Of a DNA stretch of 38,505 nt, positions 30,735 to 38,258 are shown in pieces. The notes under the pieces are model-generated. The model made no database searches. It was not told the origin of the DNA and worked only from the letters and a program-made list of their open reading frames with translations. The stretch is from contig JBGPNM010000005.1 in NCBI GenBank assembly GCA_041487535.1, positions 1 to 38,505 on the forward strand, given 5' to 3'. The position numbers and the translations under genes were made by a program. The stretch is from JANWHZ01 sp041487535 (GTDB lineage: Bacteria; Patescibacteriota; Saccharimonadia; Saccharimonadales; UBA4665). Position 1 is the first letter of the stretch, and each line of letters opens with the position of its first letter.

Positions 30735-30740
30735 ATTATA
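30735..30740 (-). promoter_or_regulatory. -10 box (TATAAT) of the lipoprotein gene
   Basis: A perfect TATAAT on the minus strand, 9 nt before the ATG at 30725. No SD and no clear -35. Confidence 0.5.
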
Positions 30741-30873
30741 GATGACTCATCGCATGAGGTCTATGCATTTTCATGGGTTAGTTATCTAGCAATTGCAAGC
30801 TGCTTGGCATCCGTTCCACGTCTATAGCCGCCGATACAGCCATGACGAAACGAATACCCAACAACCTGGGCTA

Positions 30874-32016
30874 TTAGCCCTTAATGTAATCGTGCAGCTT
30901 CTTGGCGTCGCGGTGTTTGCGCAGCTTGGCAAGGGCTTTGGCCTCTATTTGGCGGATGCGCTCGCGGGTGACTTGGAATTCGCCGCCGACTTCTTCCAGC
31001 GTGTGGCTCTTGCCGTCTTCTAGCCCGAAACGCAGGCGGATGATCTTCTGCTCGCGGTCGGTCAGCACATTCAGCATATCCTTCACCTGCTCTTTCAGCA
31101 GCTGGTTGGTAGCCGACTCCTCCGGAGTCTGCGTATCTTCATCTTCGATAAAATCTGCCAGCACCGAGTCGTCCTCGTTATCGCGGATAGAAGCGTCCAG
31201 GCTGGAGATATCCTGCTTGATCTTCATGATGTGCTCCACTTTATCCACATCAATCTCCATGGCGGCCGCGATCTCGTCGTTGGTCGGTTCGCGGTTAAGC
31301 TCCTGGGTCAGCCGACGCTGCGTGCGCAAGAGCTTATTGATCGTCTCTACCATGTGCACGGGAATGCGGATGGTACGGGCTTGGTCGGCGATGGCGCGAG
31401 TGATGGCCTGGCGGATCCACCAGGTGGCGTAGGTGCTGAATTTAAAGCCCTTGTCGGGGTCAAACTTCTCGACGGCGCGCAGCAGGCCCGTGTTGCCCTC
31501 TTGGATGAGGTCGAGCAGATCCAGGCCGCGGCCGACGTAGCGCTTGGCGATAGACACCACCAGGCGCATATTGGCTTCCGCCATCTTGTCCTTGGCATCC
31601 TTGTCGCCGCTGGAAACGCGCTTGGCCAGCTCCAGTTCTTCGCTGCCGGAAAGCAGCGGGATTTTGCCGATTTCGCGCAAGTACAGACGCACCGAGTCGT
31701 CGTGGCCATCATCTTGATAATCGCCCGCGGCTGCCGCCAGCGGCTCCTCTTCGTCGTCTGGCAGCCATTCATCGGTAAAGTTCTCGCCGTCGGGCTCCGC
31801 CACCGTCACCGGCAAGCTGGCATCGGCTAGCTCGGTATACAGCTGGTCAAGAATTTCCGCATGATCGGGCGAATCCGGGATCGCCGCCAGCACGTCTTTC
31901 TGGCTGATATGACCGTCTTTTTTGGCGCGCTCTATCAACCACGCTTTACGCGCGTCAATCGCCTCAGGCATTGGTACTGCATCGTTCTTCACGGTTGTCT
32001 TCTTCTGTTTAGGCAT
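30874..32016 (-). CDS. rpoD: Primary sigma factor RpoD (SigA)
   Basis: A 380-residue housekeeping sigma factor directing RNA polymerase to -35/-10 promoters such as those seen here. An acidic region 1.1-like segment (DEWLPDDEEEP) precedes region 1.2 (DSVRLYLREIGKIPLLS). Region 2 is the canonical GRGLDLLDLIQEGNTGLLRA with FSTYATWWIRQAI, region 3 follows, and region 4 has LTDREQKIIRLRFGL and VTRERIRQIEAKALAKLRKH. The start lies 3 nt after the dnaG stop, with an SD (GGGAGGGG) inside the end of dnaG, so the two form the classical dnaG-rpoD operon; rpsU is not upstream. Confidence 0.98.
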   Translation of the reverse strand: MPKQKKTTVKNDAVPMPEAIDARKAWLIERAKKDGHISQKDVLAAIPDSPDHAEILDQLYTELADASLPVTVAEPDGENFTDEWLPDDEEEPLAAAAGDYQDDGHDDSVRLYLREIGKIPLLSGSEELELAKRVSSGDKDAKDKMAEANMRLVVSIAKRYVGRGLDLLDLIQEGNTGLLRAVEKFDPDKGFKFSTYATWWIRQAITRAIADQARTIRIPVHMVETINKLLRTQRRLTQELNREPTNDEIAAAMEIDVDKVEHIMKIKQDISSLDASIRDNEDDSVLADFIEDEDTQTPEESATNQLLKEQVKDMLNVLTDREQKIIRLRFGLEDGKSHTLEEVGGEFQVTRERIRQIEAKALAKLRKHRDAKKLHDYIKG

Positions 32017-32019
32017 ATA

Positions 32020-33786
32020 CTAGGCCCCTCCCTTCGTTTGCTTCAGTAAGGCGTCAAGCTGCTTTACTCGTTTGAGCAAGGTAATCATTTCGGCCTCTTC
32101 TGCTCCCTCTAATTGTGCTGCAAGATGTTGTTTTTGCCGTTTTACGTATGTCCCGATAAGCCGTGCTCTCAGCCGTGCCGCTTCATAGTGAAGTTCGGTA
32201 GAGTCGAGGTCCTGGTACAGTTCCTCGTACTGCAATCCTAGAATCTTAACATAATCTGCTATCGGCCGCAACATAGTGACCTCCGCCGCCGGCTGGCCGG
32301 TAAAATCCGGGTTGGCTTGCAGTAACGCCAGCAGCTGCCTGCCTTCATCACGCGCCAGCATGTCAGCAGTTATTGGCTGCAGGTAGGTGCGCATCGCGGG
32401 CTGAACGAGGGCGAGGGCCAGTAAGTGGTCCTGCGCCTTGGTGTGCTCGACAGTCTGTTTGTCGAGCAGCAGCGGGCGCGGGGGCGGCGAGCGCTTCCGC
32501 AGCGTCTTGGACGCGTCAGCGGGCGTGTGGCTGAGCTTGGCCGTCAGCGCCTCGCGGCTGACGTCGGTAGCAGCCGCAATCGCCGCCAGGTAGTGATCTT
32601 GCTCCACCGGGTCGCTCAAACGGCGGACAACGGGCAGCAGCACGTCGCTATATTGCCGTTTGCCTTGCGCGCTTGTGATGTCCAGCAATTTCGCGTAGCG
32701 GTCCATCAGCCAGTCCAAGGCATAGCGATGCTTGACGATAGCCTGCCGCCAGAGCGCCGGATCCTGACGGATCAGCTCGTCCGGGTCTTTGCCGCTCGGG
32801 ATGTCGATAATACTTAGAGACACGCCGACTTTGCTGGCAATCGGAATTGCCCGCTCCGTGGCCGCCACACCGGCACGGTCGGCGTCAAAGCTTAGGCGAA
32901 TGTCGCCGGTAAAGCGGCTGAGCGCTTTCAGCTGCTGCTCGGTGAGCGCCGTTCCGGCCACCGCCACGACCTGCCGCACCCCAGCCTGATGGCTGGCGAT
33001 CACGTCCAGGTTGCCCTCAGTCAGCACTACAAACTTCTCCTTGCGGATAGCCTCCTTGGCCAGATGCAAGCCGAAGACGTGGCGGGATTTGTCGTACAGC
33101 ACGGTTGCCGGCGTGTTGATATATTTGGGCGCGTTCGGATCATCCGCCAGCAGCCGCGCCGTAAAGCCGATCACCCGGCCCTGCGCGTCGGCCAGCGGCA
33201 CCATCAGCCGGCCGCGGAACATATCGCGCACCCCTGAGTAGCTCTGGGCCGTAACGCCAGCTTGTTTCATTTCCGCTTCGGTGTAGGCGTGGTTTCTCAG
33301 GAAATCTACAAGCGCCGTGCCAGTGTTCGGAGCATATCCCAACTGCCAGGCAAGTGCCGTTTCTTTGCTGAATCGCCGCTTTTCTAAGACATATTGGAGC
33401 GCCGCCGTATGTTTAGAAAACTGCACTTGGTAAAATTTCGCGCTCAATTCCAATAGTCCATAGAGGCGGTCTTTGTTCGGCCCGCCTTTACGGTCGCTGC
33501 CGCGGTATTGCTCCAGGTCAACCCCCGCCTTGCGCGCCAACAACTCCAACGCCCCCTTAAAGTCCAGCCCTTCCTGCTCCATGACAAAACTGAACATATC
33601 GCCGCCGCGGCCGCTGCTAAAGTCGTGCCAGATCTGTTTTTCCGGACTGACGATGAAGCTCGGCGTTTTCTCGCTGGTGAAGGGGCTTATGCCTTTCCAG
33701 TTCCGGCCGGCGCGTTTCAGCTGGACGTACTCGCCAACGACGTCCTCGATGCTCAACCGTTGCTTTATCTCCTCTACCGCATCCAT
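32020..33786 (-). CDS. dnaG: DNA primase DnaG lacking zinc ligands
   Basis: A 588-residue primase that makes RNA primers for replication. The N-terminal module keeps the family frame (PF-x-x-EKTPSF...F-x-x-G-x-GGD), but the four CHCC zinc ligands are S34, T37, D55 and S58, with the normal 2-17-2 spacing. TOPRIM motifs are intact: TEGNLDV near 256 and SFDADRAG near 300. A helical C-terminal domain follows for helicase contact. The ATG at 33786 has GGAG upstream, part of a 15-bp arm complementary to a sequence about 90 nt upstream. It is co-transcribed with rpoD. Confidence 0.96.
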   Translation of the reverse strand: MDAVEEIKQRLSIEDVVGEYVQLKRAGRNWKGISPFTSEKTPSFIVSPEKQIWHDFSSGRGGDMFSFVMEQEGLDFKGALELLARKAGVDLEQYRGSDRKGGPNKDRLYGLLELSAKFYQVQFSKHTAALQYVLEKRRFSKETALAWQLGYAPNTGTALVDFLRNHAYTEAEMKQAGVTAQSYSGVRDMFRGRLMVPLADAQGRVIGFTARLLADDPNAPKYINTPATVLYDKSRHVFGLHLAKEAIRKEKFVVLTEGNLDVIASHQAGVRQVVAVAGTALTEQQLKALSRFTGDIRLSFDADRAGVAATERAIPIASKVGVSLSIIDIPSGKDPDELIRQDPALWRQAIVKHRYALDWLMDRYAKLLDITSAQGKRQYSDVLLPVVRRLSDPVEQDHYLAAIAAATDVSREALTAKLSHTPADASKTLRKRSPPPRPLLLDKQTVEHTKAQDHLLALALVQPAMRTYLQPITADMLARDEGRQLLALLQANPDFTGQPAAEVTMLRPIADYVKILGLQYEELYQDLDSTELHYEAARLRARLIGTYVKRQKQHLAAQLEGAEEAEMITLLKRVKQLDALLKQTKGGA

Positions 33787-33891
33787 CCCGTTAGACTCCG
33801 CAGAGCTTACTTATTATAAGGTACGTTTGCGGACTAGAACATTTTTCGGCGTCCTCAACCAACTTATATTCTTCCTGGAGTCTAACGGGAT
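33785..33891 (-). promoter_or_regulatory. Inverted repeat that would mask the dnaG SD and start codon
   Basis: ATCCCGTTAGACTCC in the minus-strand RNA (complement of 33877-33891) is perfectly complementary over 15 nt to GGAGTCTAACGGGAT (complement of 33785-33799), which contains the dnaG SD and the first two bases of its ATG. The 5' arm covers codons 2-7 of the upstream ORF, so translating that ORF would open the stem. A transcript from the internal -10 at 33813 would lack the 5' arm. Confidence 0.65.
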
Positions 33892-33895
33892 CCAT
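33791..33895 (-). CDS. 34-residue upstream ORF (possible leader peptide) of dnaG
   Basis: An ATG at 33895 opens MDPVRLQEEYKLVEDAEKCS and then SPQTYLIISKLCGV, ending in TAA 4 nt before the dnaG ATG. TACAAT (complement of 33905-33910) lies 9 nt upstream, giving leaderless spacing. Its first codons form one arm, and its last codons and stop the other arm, of a 15-bp stem covering the dnaG start. The product need not have its own function; passage of ribosomes may be the point. A chance ORF cannot be excluded. Confidence 0.5.
   Translation of the reverse strand: MDPVRLQEEYKLVEDAEKCSSPQTYLIISKLCGV
33813..33818 (-). promoter_or_regulatory. Internal -10 box (TATAAT) for dnaG
   Basis: A perfect TATAAT on the minus strand lies inside the upstream ORF, 26 nt before the dnaG ATG. 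A start near 33806 would give a ~20-nt leader with a free GGAG SD, bypassing the occluding stem. The -35 region is poor. Confidence 0.45.
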
Positions 33896-33904
33896 CTACC
33901 CCTA

Positions 33905-33910
33905 ATTGTA
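33905..33910 (-). promoter_or_regulatory. -10 box (TACAAT) upstream of the dnaG leader ORF
   Basis: TACAAT on the minus strand ends 9 nt before the leader ORF's ATG. No good -35 is seen. The ORF is also reachable by readthrough from the VanZ-like gene, whose stop is 36 bp upstream. Confidence 0.4.
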
Positions 33911-33931
33911 CGCCACTTGTCTCTCTGTTAT

Positions 33932-34411
33932 CTAGAGATGCTTGAGGTAGCGCGCCAGATAGACTACCGCAAGCGTCAGCGCGGCACCGCAGGTGTTCGC
34001 CAGCAAGTCCCACCAAACATCAGTGCCGTCAATGTTGGTAATCCCCGCCTTGGTGACGAACAGTTCCAATAGCTCGTTCGCCACGCCAAGGCCGCTTACA
34101 AAAAAGAACAAGGCCAACGGCTCCTGCCACCACCGTGAAAAACGCACCCGGTAAACATATACGGCGTACCAGAAGAGTAGCCCGCCAACTACCCCTCCTC
34201 TAACGAGGTGCTGGCTAAACGTATCCGTTTCGTTTGAGATGGGAATAGCGGGCACGAAAAAGGCGGCGACAAAAAGCACAGCCGCCGCCCAGAGATACCC
34301 CGCGCCCTGCCTGTATGTCAGCTTGCGGGTCTGGGGCATAACAAAGACGTACCGCGCCAACACCCACGGCATTAACATAATACATAAGGGTATGCCTAGA
34401 AGATAAATCAT
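33932..34411 (-). CDS. VanZ-like membrane protein
   Basis: A 159-residue protein with four or five TM segments. The late segment GVANELLELF and the DVWWDLLANTCGAALTL stretch (D-x-x-D-x-x-x-N-x-x-G-A) match VanZ-like proteins. VanZ gives low-level teicoplanin resistance in enterococci, but most relatives have no assigned role. It lies just upstream of the dnaG leader on the same strand. A TATACG box is about 30 nt upstream of its ATG, and I see no SD. Confidence 0.75.
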   Translation of the reverse strand: MIYLLGIPLCIMLMPWVLARYVFVMPQTRKLTYRQGAGYLWAAAVLFVAAFFVPAIPISNETDTFSQHLVRGGVVGGLLFWYAVYVYRVRFSRWWQEPLALFFFVSGLGVANELLELFVTKAGITNIDGTDVWWDLLANTCGAALTLAVVYLARYLKHL

Positions 34412-34469
34412 ATTTCGAGAGCGTTTACGTCCACTTACCGTATAGTAATTACAATCTCCTAAAGAGTGT

Positions 34470-34823
34470 CTACATATTCATAAATCGTACCGGGATATCC
34501 CTAAGCTGTGACGCATTATAAATATCCTGCAATCTACCACGGTGAGATTCGCTATCGTAAATGACATTTATCCGCCCCTTCCCCGGACATCTGTCGGCAT
34601 CAGTATATACTGTCACAAGTCCTGGCGATACGTGCTCTAGCGCCTCAACCGTTGCTTTGTTGCGCCTTAAAGCGCTATCTACCGTTTCTCTAGTCGGCCA
34701 ATCCTTGCAGTTCACTCTATCAAATGGATTAGTGACCAAGTAGCCAATCACAGCATATGCGCATACTCCAGCGATAATTGTTATGGACGCCGTGGCTACA
34801 ATAGTTTTTTTTGTCACTTTCAT
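34470..34823 (-). CDS. Single-TM anchored extracytoplasmic protein, unknown function
   Basis: A 117-residue protein with an N-terminal TM/signal anchor (about 8-30, IVATASITIIAGVCAYAVIG) and an ~85-residue extracytoplasmic part with two cysteines (NCKDW, RCPGK) that may pair. The frame runs on to 35051, but that extension overlaps the upstream gene; the ATG at 34823 has an AGGGG SD 7 nt away and lies 10 nt after that gene's stop. No family is recognised. It probably forms an operon with the gene at 34834-35649. Confidence 0.65.
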   Translation of the reverse strand: MKVTKKTIVATASITIIAGVCAYAVIGYLVTNPFDRVNCKDWPTRETVDSALRRNKATVEALEHVSPGLVTVYTDADRCPGKGRINVIYDSESHRGRLQDIYNASQLRDIPVRFMNM

Positions 34824-34833
34824 AGACGTTCCC

Positions 34834-35649
34834 CTAGTGGGTTTGGTGCCACCAGAATACATATGCAGGCCAGGTAGAGTACGGCCACGGGCCGCTGACG
34901 TACACCTCAGGGTTCGGCTCGCCACGCGGGCTCCAGCCACTGTAATTTTGTTCCCTAAGTGTATAGTAATCAAGCGGTACAGCGTTATCACGAAAAGTAT
35001 GCCACCCACAATTCCATGGATGCCAGGTCTGCGGACGGGTCCACCCGGCATAGGGAATGTGCGAATCGTGATATCCCCAGCTGCGTAGTGTGGCTATGGA
35101 GTCGTTGACGTGCATAGTTACCCAGTTCTTGGCTACTGTCGGCTTCGGACTCCAGTAAATACCGCAGTCGGCCATACCTAACGCTTCAGTAATCGGGTTG
35201 CCGACGATGGCGAACATGGTGAGAGGGTTCTGGATGCCGCTCTTCCCGAGTGACAAAGTTTGGCCGTTGCGCTCCAGGGTCAGTGCTTGGTCAAAGTATT
35301 CTCTAACCTTGGGGTAGCTAGCGAGCCGGTCGCTTGCTGCCGAAATGCCGCGGGCACTTTTCGAGAGCTCGACAACATCGTTGGAGAAGTCGGTTAGCTG
35401 TTGCAAGAAATCTACGTCTTCCGTGAGGACTTTACCTTTGGCGAGCTTGTTTACATTAAAGTGCGCACGTTGGGCGCCATCTACGGTCAAAGCGTTGCCC
35501 TGTTGATCAATCAGAAGCTGCGACTGCCTTTTGAATGTATCATAGGGATCAGCCCGGTTCGGCATGGCATATGAGGCAGCGACCATGACTACAGCTGCTA
35601 GGAACACCACCGCTATAACTATACCCGGAAAGCTCTTTGGGACTCGCAT
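34834..35649 (-). CDS. Membrane-anchored protein with Trp/Tyr/Pro-rich C-terminus
   Basis: A 271-residue protein with an N-terminal anchor (about 8-28, PGIVIAVVFLAAVVMVAASY), a helical middle (VDFLQQLTDFSNDVVELSKS) and a C-terminal ~100 residues unusually rich in aromatic residues: WTRPQTWHPWNCGWHTF and SGPWPYSTWPAYVFWWHQTH. Such composition may bind glycans or stack as a surface module (inference). A frame extends to 35703, but the ATG at 35649 begins the anchor and has a GAAAGG about 10 nt upstream. Unknown family. Confidence 0.65.
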   Translation of the reverse strand: MRVPKSFPGIVIAVVFLAAVVMVAASYAMPNRADPYDTFKRQSQLLIDQQGNALTVDGAQRAHFNVNKLAKGKVLTEDVDFLQQLTDFSNDVVELSKSARGISAASDRLASYPKVREYFDQALTLERNGQTLSLGKSGIQNPLTMFAIVGNPITEALGMADCGIYWSPKPTVAKNWVTMHVNDSIATLRSWGYHDSHIPYAGWTRPQTWHPWNCGWHTFRDNAVPLDYYTLREQNYSGWSPRGEPNPEVYVSGPWPYSTWPAYVFWWHQTH

Positions 35650-35761
35650 AGTAATATAGCCTTTCTTCGCCTCTTGTAAACAATTACATGGAAAGTAGCA
35701 CAAAGTAGCTACTAGCGCAACTACTTACTGGGGTAGTGTAGTTAAAAACGGAGTTTTCAGA

Positions 35762-35767
35762 TATCAT
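35762..35767 (+). promoter_or_regulatory. -10 box (TATCAT) 6 nt upstream of the 35774 gene
   Basis: TATCAT with a 6-nt gap to the ATG at 35774 and no SD, matching the leaderless pattern. Confidence 0.45.
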
Positions 35768-35773
35768 AAGCGT

Positions 35774-36409
35774 ATGCCACCACAACAGCCGCAATATGGG
35801 CGTGTCAATACGACAGCGCACGGGCCGGAGCAGTATGACTTCATACTGAACTCGGGTTCAGGGAAGAAGTCCGGCGGCCGGCTGACGGGCGCTTCTTCGG
35901 CAAGCCGCGTACTCATCGTAGTAGGCGGTCTGCTGGTATTGTTACTGGTTGCCTGGGTCTTCCTTTCTTTCGTCACAAGAAGTCCAAAAGCAAACACCGC
36001 CGCGCTCCTTGCCATCGCCCAAAAACAGACCGAGCTGGCGCGCATTTCGCAGCAGCCGGCGGATACAGCGACCCAAGAGCCGACGCGCGACTTTGCGAGG
36101 ACAACACAGCTAAGCCTTCTGACTGAGCAACTAACCTTCACGGCGTATCTGCAGAAACATAGCTCGAAAGTTAGCAACGCGCTTCTGCTGGCCACAAAGA
36201 ACACCAAAACGGACGACGCCCTGAAACAAGCCCAGATTAACGGCAACTACGACCAAGTCTATATCTCTACCGCCCAATCCCAGCTGGCGAGCTACGAACA
36301 CGCACTTTCCCAAGCGATTACATCCGCAAAGCTCAAGAGCGAAAAACAACTATTGCAAAAGGCGTACGCGGAAGCGCAGCTCTTGACGGAGCTAAGTAAG
36401 CAGCAGTAA
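35774..36409 (+). CDS. Single-TM protein with extracytoplasmic helical domain
   Basis: A 211-residue protein. A Pro/Gln-rich cytoplasmic N-terminus carries GPEQYDFIL (17-25), then a TM helix at about 45-68 (VLIVVGGLLVLLLVAWVFLS), and an Ala/Gln/Lys-rich domain predicted as antiparallel helices (SLLTEQLTFTAYLQKH, AQSQLASYEHALSQAI). I recognise no family. Its stop is 19 bp from that of the converging YjbR-like gene. Confidence 0.65.
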   Translation: MPPQQPQYGRVNTTAHGPEQYDFILNSGSGKKSGGRLTGASSASRVLIVVGGLLVLLLVAWVFLSFVTRSPKANTAALLAIAQKQTELARISQQPADTATQEPTRDFARTTQLSLLTEQLTFTAYLQKHSSKVSNALLLATKNTKTDDALKQAQINGNYDQVYISTAQSQLASYEHALSQAITSAKLKSEKQLLQKAYAEAQLLTELSKQQ

Positions 36410-36428
36410 CCGGGGGCAAGCGACGGCG

Positions 36429-36758
36429 CTACTCCTGTTCGCTGCCCGTTACTAAGTTATACGACTGACGGATGAGGCCGCGAACCTCTTCCCAGGGAAG
36501 CTGCCCGCTCAACACCACCGTGTTCCAATGTTTTTTATTCAGGTGGTACCCAGGCATGACGCTTTCGTAACGATCGCGCAGCACTTGCGACAGTAGCGGA
36601 TCGCATTTTAGGCTAAGGTTAATCGGTTCTTTCTGCTCACTCATCAGCGCAAACATCTTGCCGTCCGCCTTGTACACCGCCACGTCTTGACCGAACGGAT
36701 ATTCACGCACAGCGCCCGGCATGCTCAAGATATACTCCTCTACCGTTTTCCTATCCAT
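36429..36758 (-). CDS. YjbR/MmcQ-like protein
   Basis: A 109-residue protein of the YjbR/CyaY-like fold. It has MPGAVREYPFGQDVAVYKAD near the start, MFALMSEQ, the INLSLKCDP strand and the late VMPGYHLNKKHWNTVVL, the usual family landmarks. YjbR members are proposed DNA-binding proteins; no reaction is known. The ATG at 36758 overlaps the orn stop as TGATG, so it is translated from the same operon. A longer frame up to 36797 would run inside orn. Confidence 0.85.
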   Translation of the reverse strand: MDRKTVEEYILSMPGAVREYPFGQDVAVYKADGKMFALMSEQKEPINLSLKCDPLLSQVLRDRYESVMPGYHLNKKHWNTVVLSGQLPWEEVRGLIRQSYNLVTGSEQE

Positions 36759-37312
36759 CACGCGTTGCCTTTTAGCCACTCCATGTAATATTGCCACTCG
36801 GCAATGCTGGCCTGGATGTCGTCGAAGGCGCGGTGGACATCTTTCTTTTCGAACTCAATGCCATACTTTCCCTGCATAAAGACTTTGAGCGAGCTGACGT
36901 CCAGCATGCGGTAGTGCAGCTTTAGGTCCAGTGCCGGCCACCACTGCTTGATGAATTCCCTATCCTTGTGGATGGAATTGCCCGCCAATACCGCCGGCTC
37001 GCCACCGAAATACTGTTCGACAATAGTTGCTAGGTCCTGCTCAACAACGGCGCTTGCTTTGCCTGTTTCGCTCGTGCGCAATAATGCGTCACGATTCTCC
37101 GGAAATTCCCGCCACCAATCGAGCTGCTGCATGCGGGCCAGTACAGTCCCACGAGTCTGCAGCACGCCTGCATGATAACTGGTGAGCGTCTTGAAATTAA
37201 AATCAGTGACTTCGGCCGCCACTTCCAATATCAGGTCGCGCGCAGGGTCGAGCCCCGTCATTTCCAGATCCACCCATAATAGCTTCGTCGGCTTGCGATG
37301 TTTATCAATCAT
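36758..37312 (-). CDS. orn: Oligoribonuclease
   Basis: A 184-residue DEDDh 3'-5' exonuclease that finishes RNA decay by degrading 2-5-mer RNAs. Exo I is WVDLEMTGLD (D15, E17), ExoII contains NSIHKDREFI, and ExoIII is HRAFDDIQASI, the exact Orn form. The ATG at 37312 is preferred over an in-frame GTG six codons upstream because TATAAT lies 6 nt before it and the GTG would precede that box. With PNPase and RNase J in the window this completes a set of exoribonucleases. Confidence 0.95.
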   Translation of the reverse strand: MIDKHRKPTKLLWVDLEMTGLDPARDLILEVAAEVTDFNFKTLTSYHAGVLQTRGTVLARMQQLDWWREFPENRDALLRTSETGKASAVVEQDLATIVEQYFGGEPAVLAGNSIHKDREFIKQWWPALDLKLHYRMLDVSSLKVFMQGKYGIEFEKKDVHRAFDDIQASIAEWQYYMEWLKGNA

Positions 37313-37318
37313 TGCCCG

Positions 37319-37324
37319 ATTATA
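37319..37324 (-). promoter_or_regulatory. -10 box (TATAAT) 6 nt upstream of orn
   Basis: A perfect TATAAT on the minus strand with a 6-nt gap to the orn ATG, no SD and a poor -35. It sets the start of orn. Confidence 0.55.
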
Positions 37325-37421
37325 TCGCACCCTAGACGGCGCTGCGAGACGCTGCCACGCTCAGCCGCACGGGTGCCCAGCGTGCCTGACGGCATTCACA
37401 GTACCTATTAAAGATACGATA

Positions 37422-38189
37422 CTAGCAGCCATTCCTCAGCTTCGCATCTAAGTCTCTAACTAGATCAGCAAATCTCCCCTCGTACCGCAGCGTGTATTCA
37501 TCAGGGTTCTGAGCGTCGACGTAGTAGAGAGGATCAACGTCTGCCGCCGCATTCTCCCTTGCCCTATCCTGCATCTTTATAGCGCCGGGATCCATCATCC
37601 CGGATCTGACTAAGAAGGTTCTTCCCAGTAAATCCATAAGCCGTTCTTTGTGCATCTGGTGCGAACATTTTGGGTTAGACTCATCCATTGCGGTGTCGTT
37701 TCGCAGCCGCGCCGTTACGCCATGGGCTAGTATTTCGTGTACTATGAATTCCGTTTCCGTCCTACTGGCGTTGCCGCGATACTTAGGGATCATGCAGAAA
37801 ACCGGGCCGTCCATAACTAGCTGGCCGCCTAAGGTTCCGTATGCCGTAGGCACAATTTCAAATCGGCCGACCGGTTCAAACCCGTACACCGCCCGCGCTA
37901 CAGGCATGCATTTCTCGGATATCACCTGCCATGCTTCTTTAAATTGTTGAGCGTACCTTTGGTATTCACTAAGGTCGGCGTGAAGTTTCCTACCGACAGC
38001 ACGCCGTATTTCAGCATCAGTGATAAGGACCCCTTCATAAGGCTGTATACCTTCAGGAAAGCGCAAACGGTATCCTTGGGATGCATAGATCGCATGTGCG
38101 CCTATATACCACTTCACCCGTTCCGTTTCACTGTGCAATAGTTCATCCGGATTACAGATCGAAGTAACAGATAGACTTTCGCTTGTCAT
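37422..38189 (-). CDS. Unknown protein with a HEILAHG motif
   Basis: A 255-residue soluble protein without signal or TM. IVHEILAHGVTARLRN (149-164) contains H151-E152-x3-H156, close to but not the HExxH of zinc metallopeptidases; the same central region has a Cys and two His (CSHQMHKERL) that could serve as ligands. The rest shows no family I recognise. It may be a metalloprotease-like or otherwise metal-binding protein (inference). TAAAAT lies only 4 nt upstream of the ATG, and a TATAAT about 27 nt further back is an alternative. Confidence 0.6.
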   Translation of the reverse strand: MTSESLSVTSICNPDELLHSETERVKWYIGAHAIYASQGYRLRFPEGIQPYEGVLITDAEIRRAVGRKLHADLSEYQRYAQQFKEAWQVISEKCMPVARAVYGFEPVGRFEIVPTAYGTLGGQLVMDGPVFCMIPKYRGNASRTETEFIVHEILAHGVTARLRNDTAMDESNPKCSHQMHKERLMDLLGRTFLVRSGMMDPGAIKMQDRARENAAADVDPLYYVDAQNPDEYTLRYEGRFADLVRDLDAKLRNGC

Positions 38190-38238
38190 CGTAATTTTAT
38201 GTCACGCGTTCGCCTGATTATATGCTATGCAGGCGACA

Positions 38239-38253
38239 AGCGGAAGATCCGCT
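38239..38253. promoter_or_regulatory. Small hairpin between the FMN-reductase-like and HEILAH genes
   Basis: AGCGGA and TCCGCT form a perfect 6-bp stem with a 3-nt loop just after the minus-strand stop at 38259. Only TTG follows it on that strand, so it is at best a weak terminator. Confidence 0.35.
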
Positions 38254-38258
38254 ACCAG

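Noticed and set aside
34824..35051. N-terminal extension of the 117-residue protein up to 35051
   Set aside because: The extension overlaps the end of the upstream gene, has unnatural composition, and a good SD marks the ATG at 34823.
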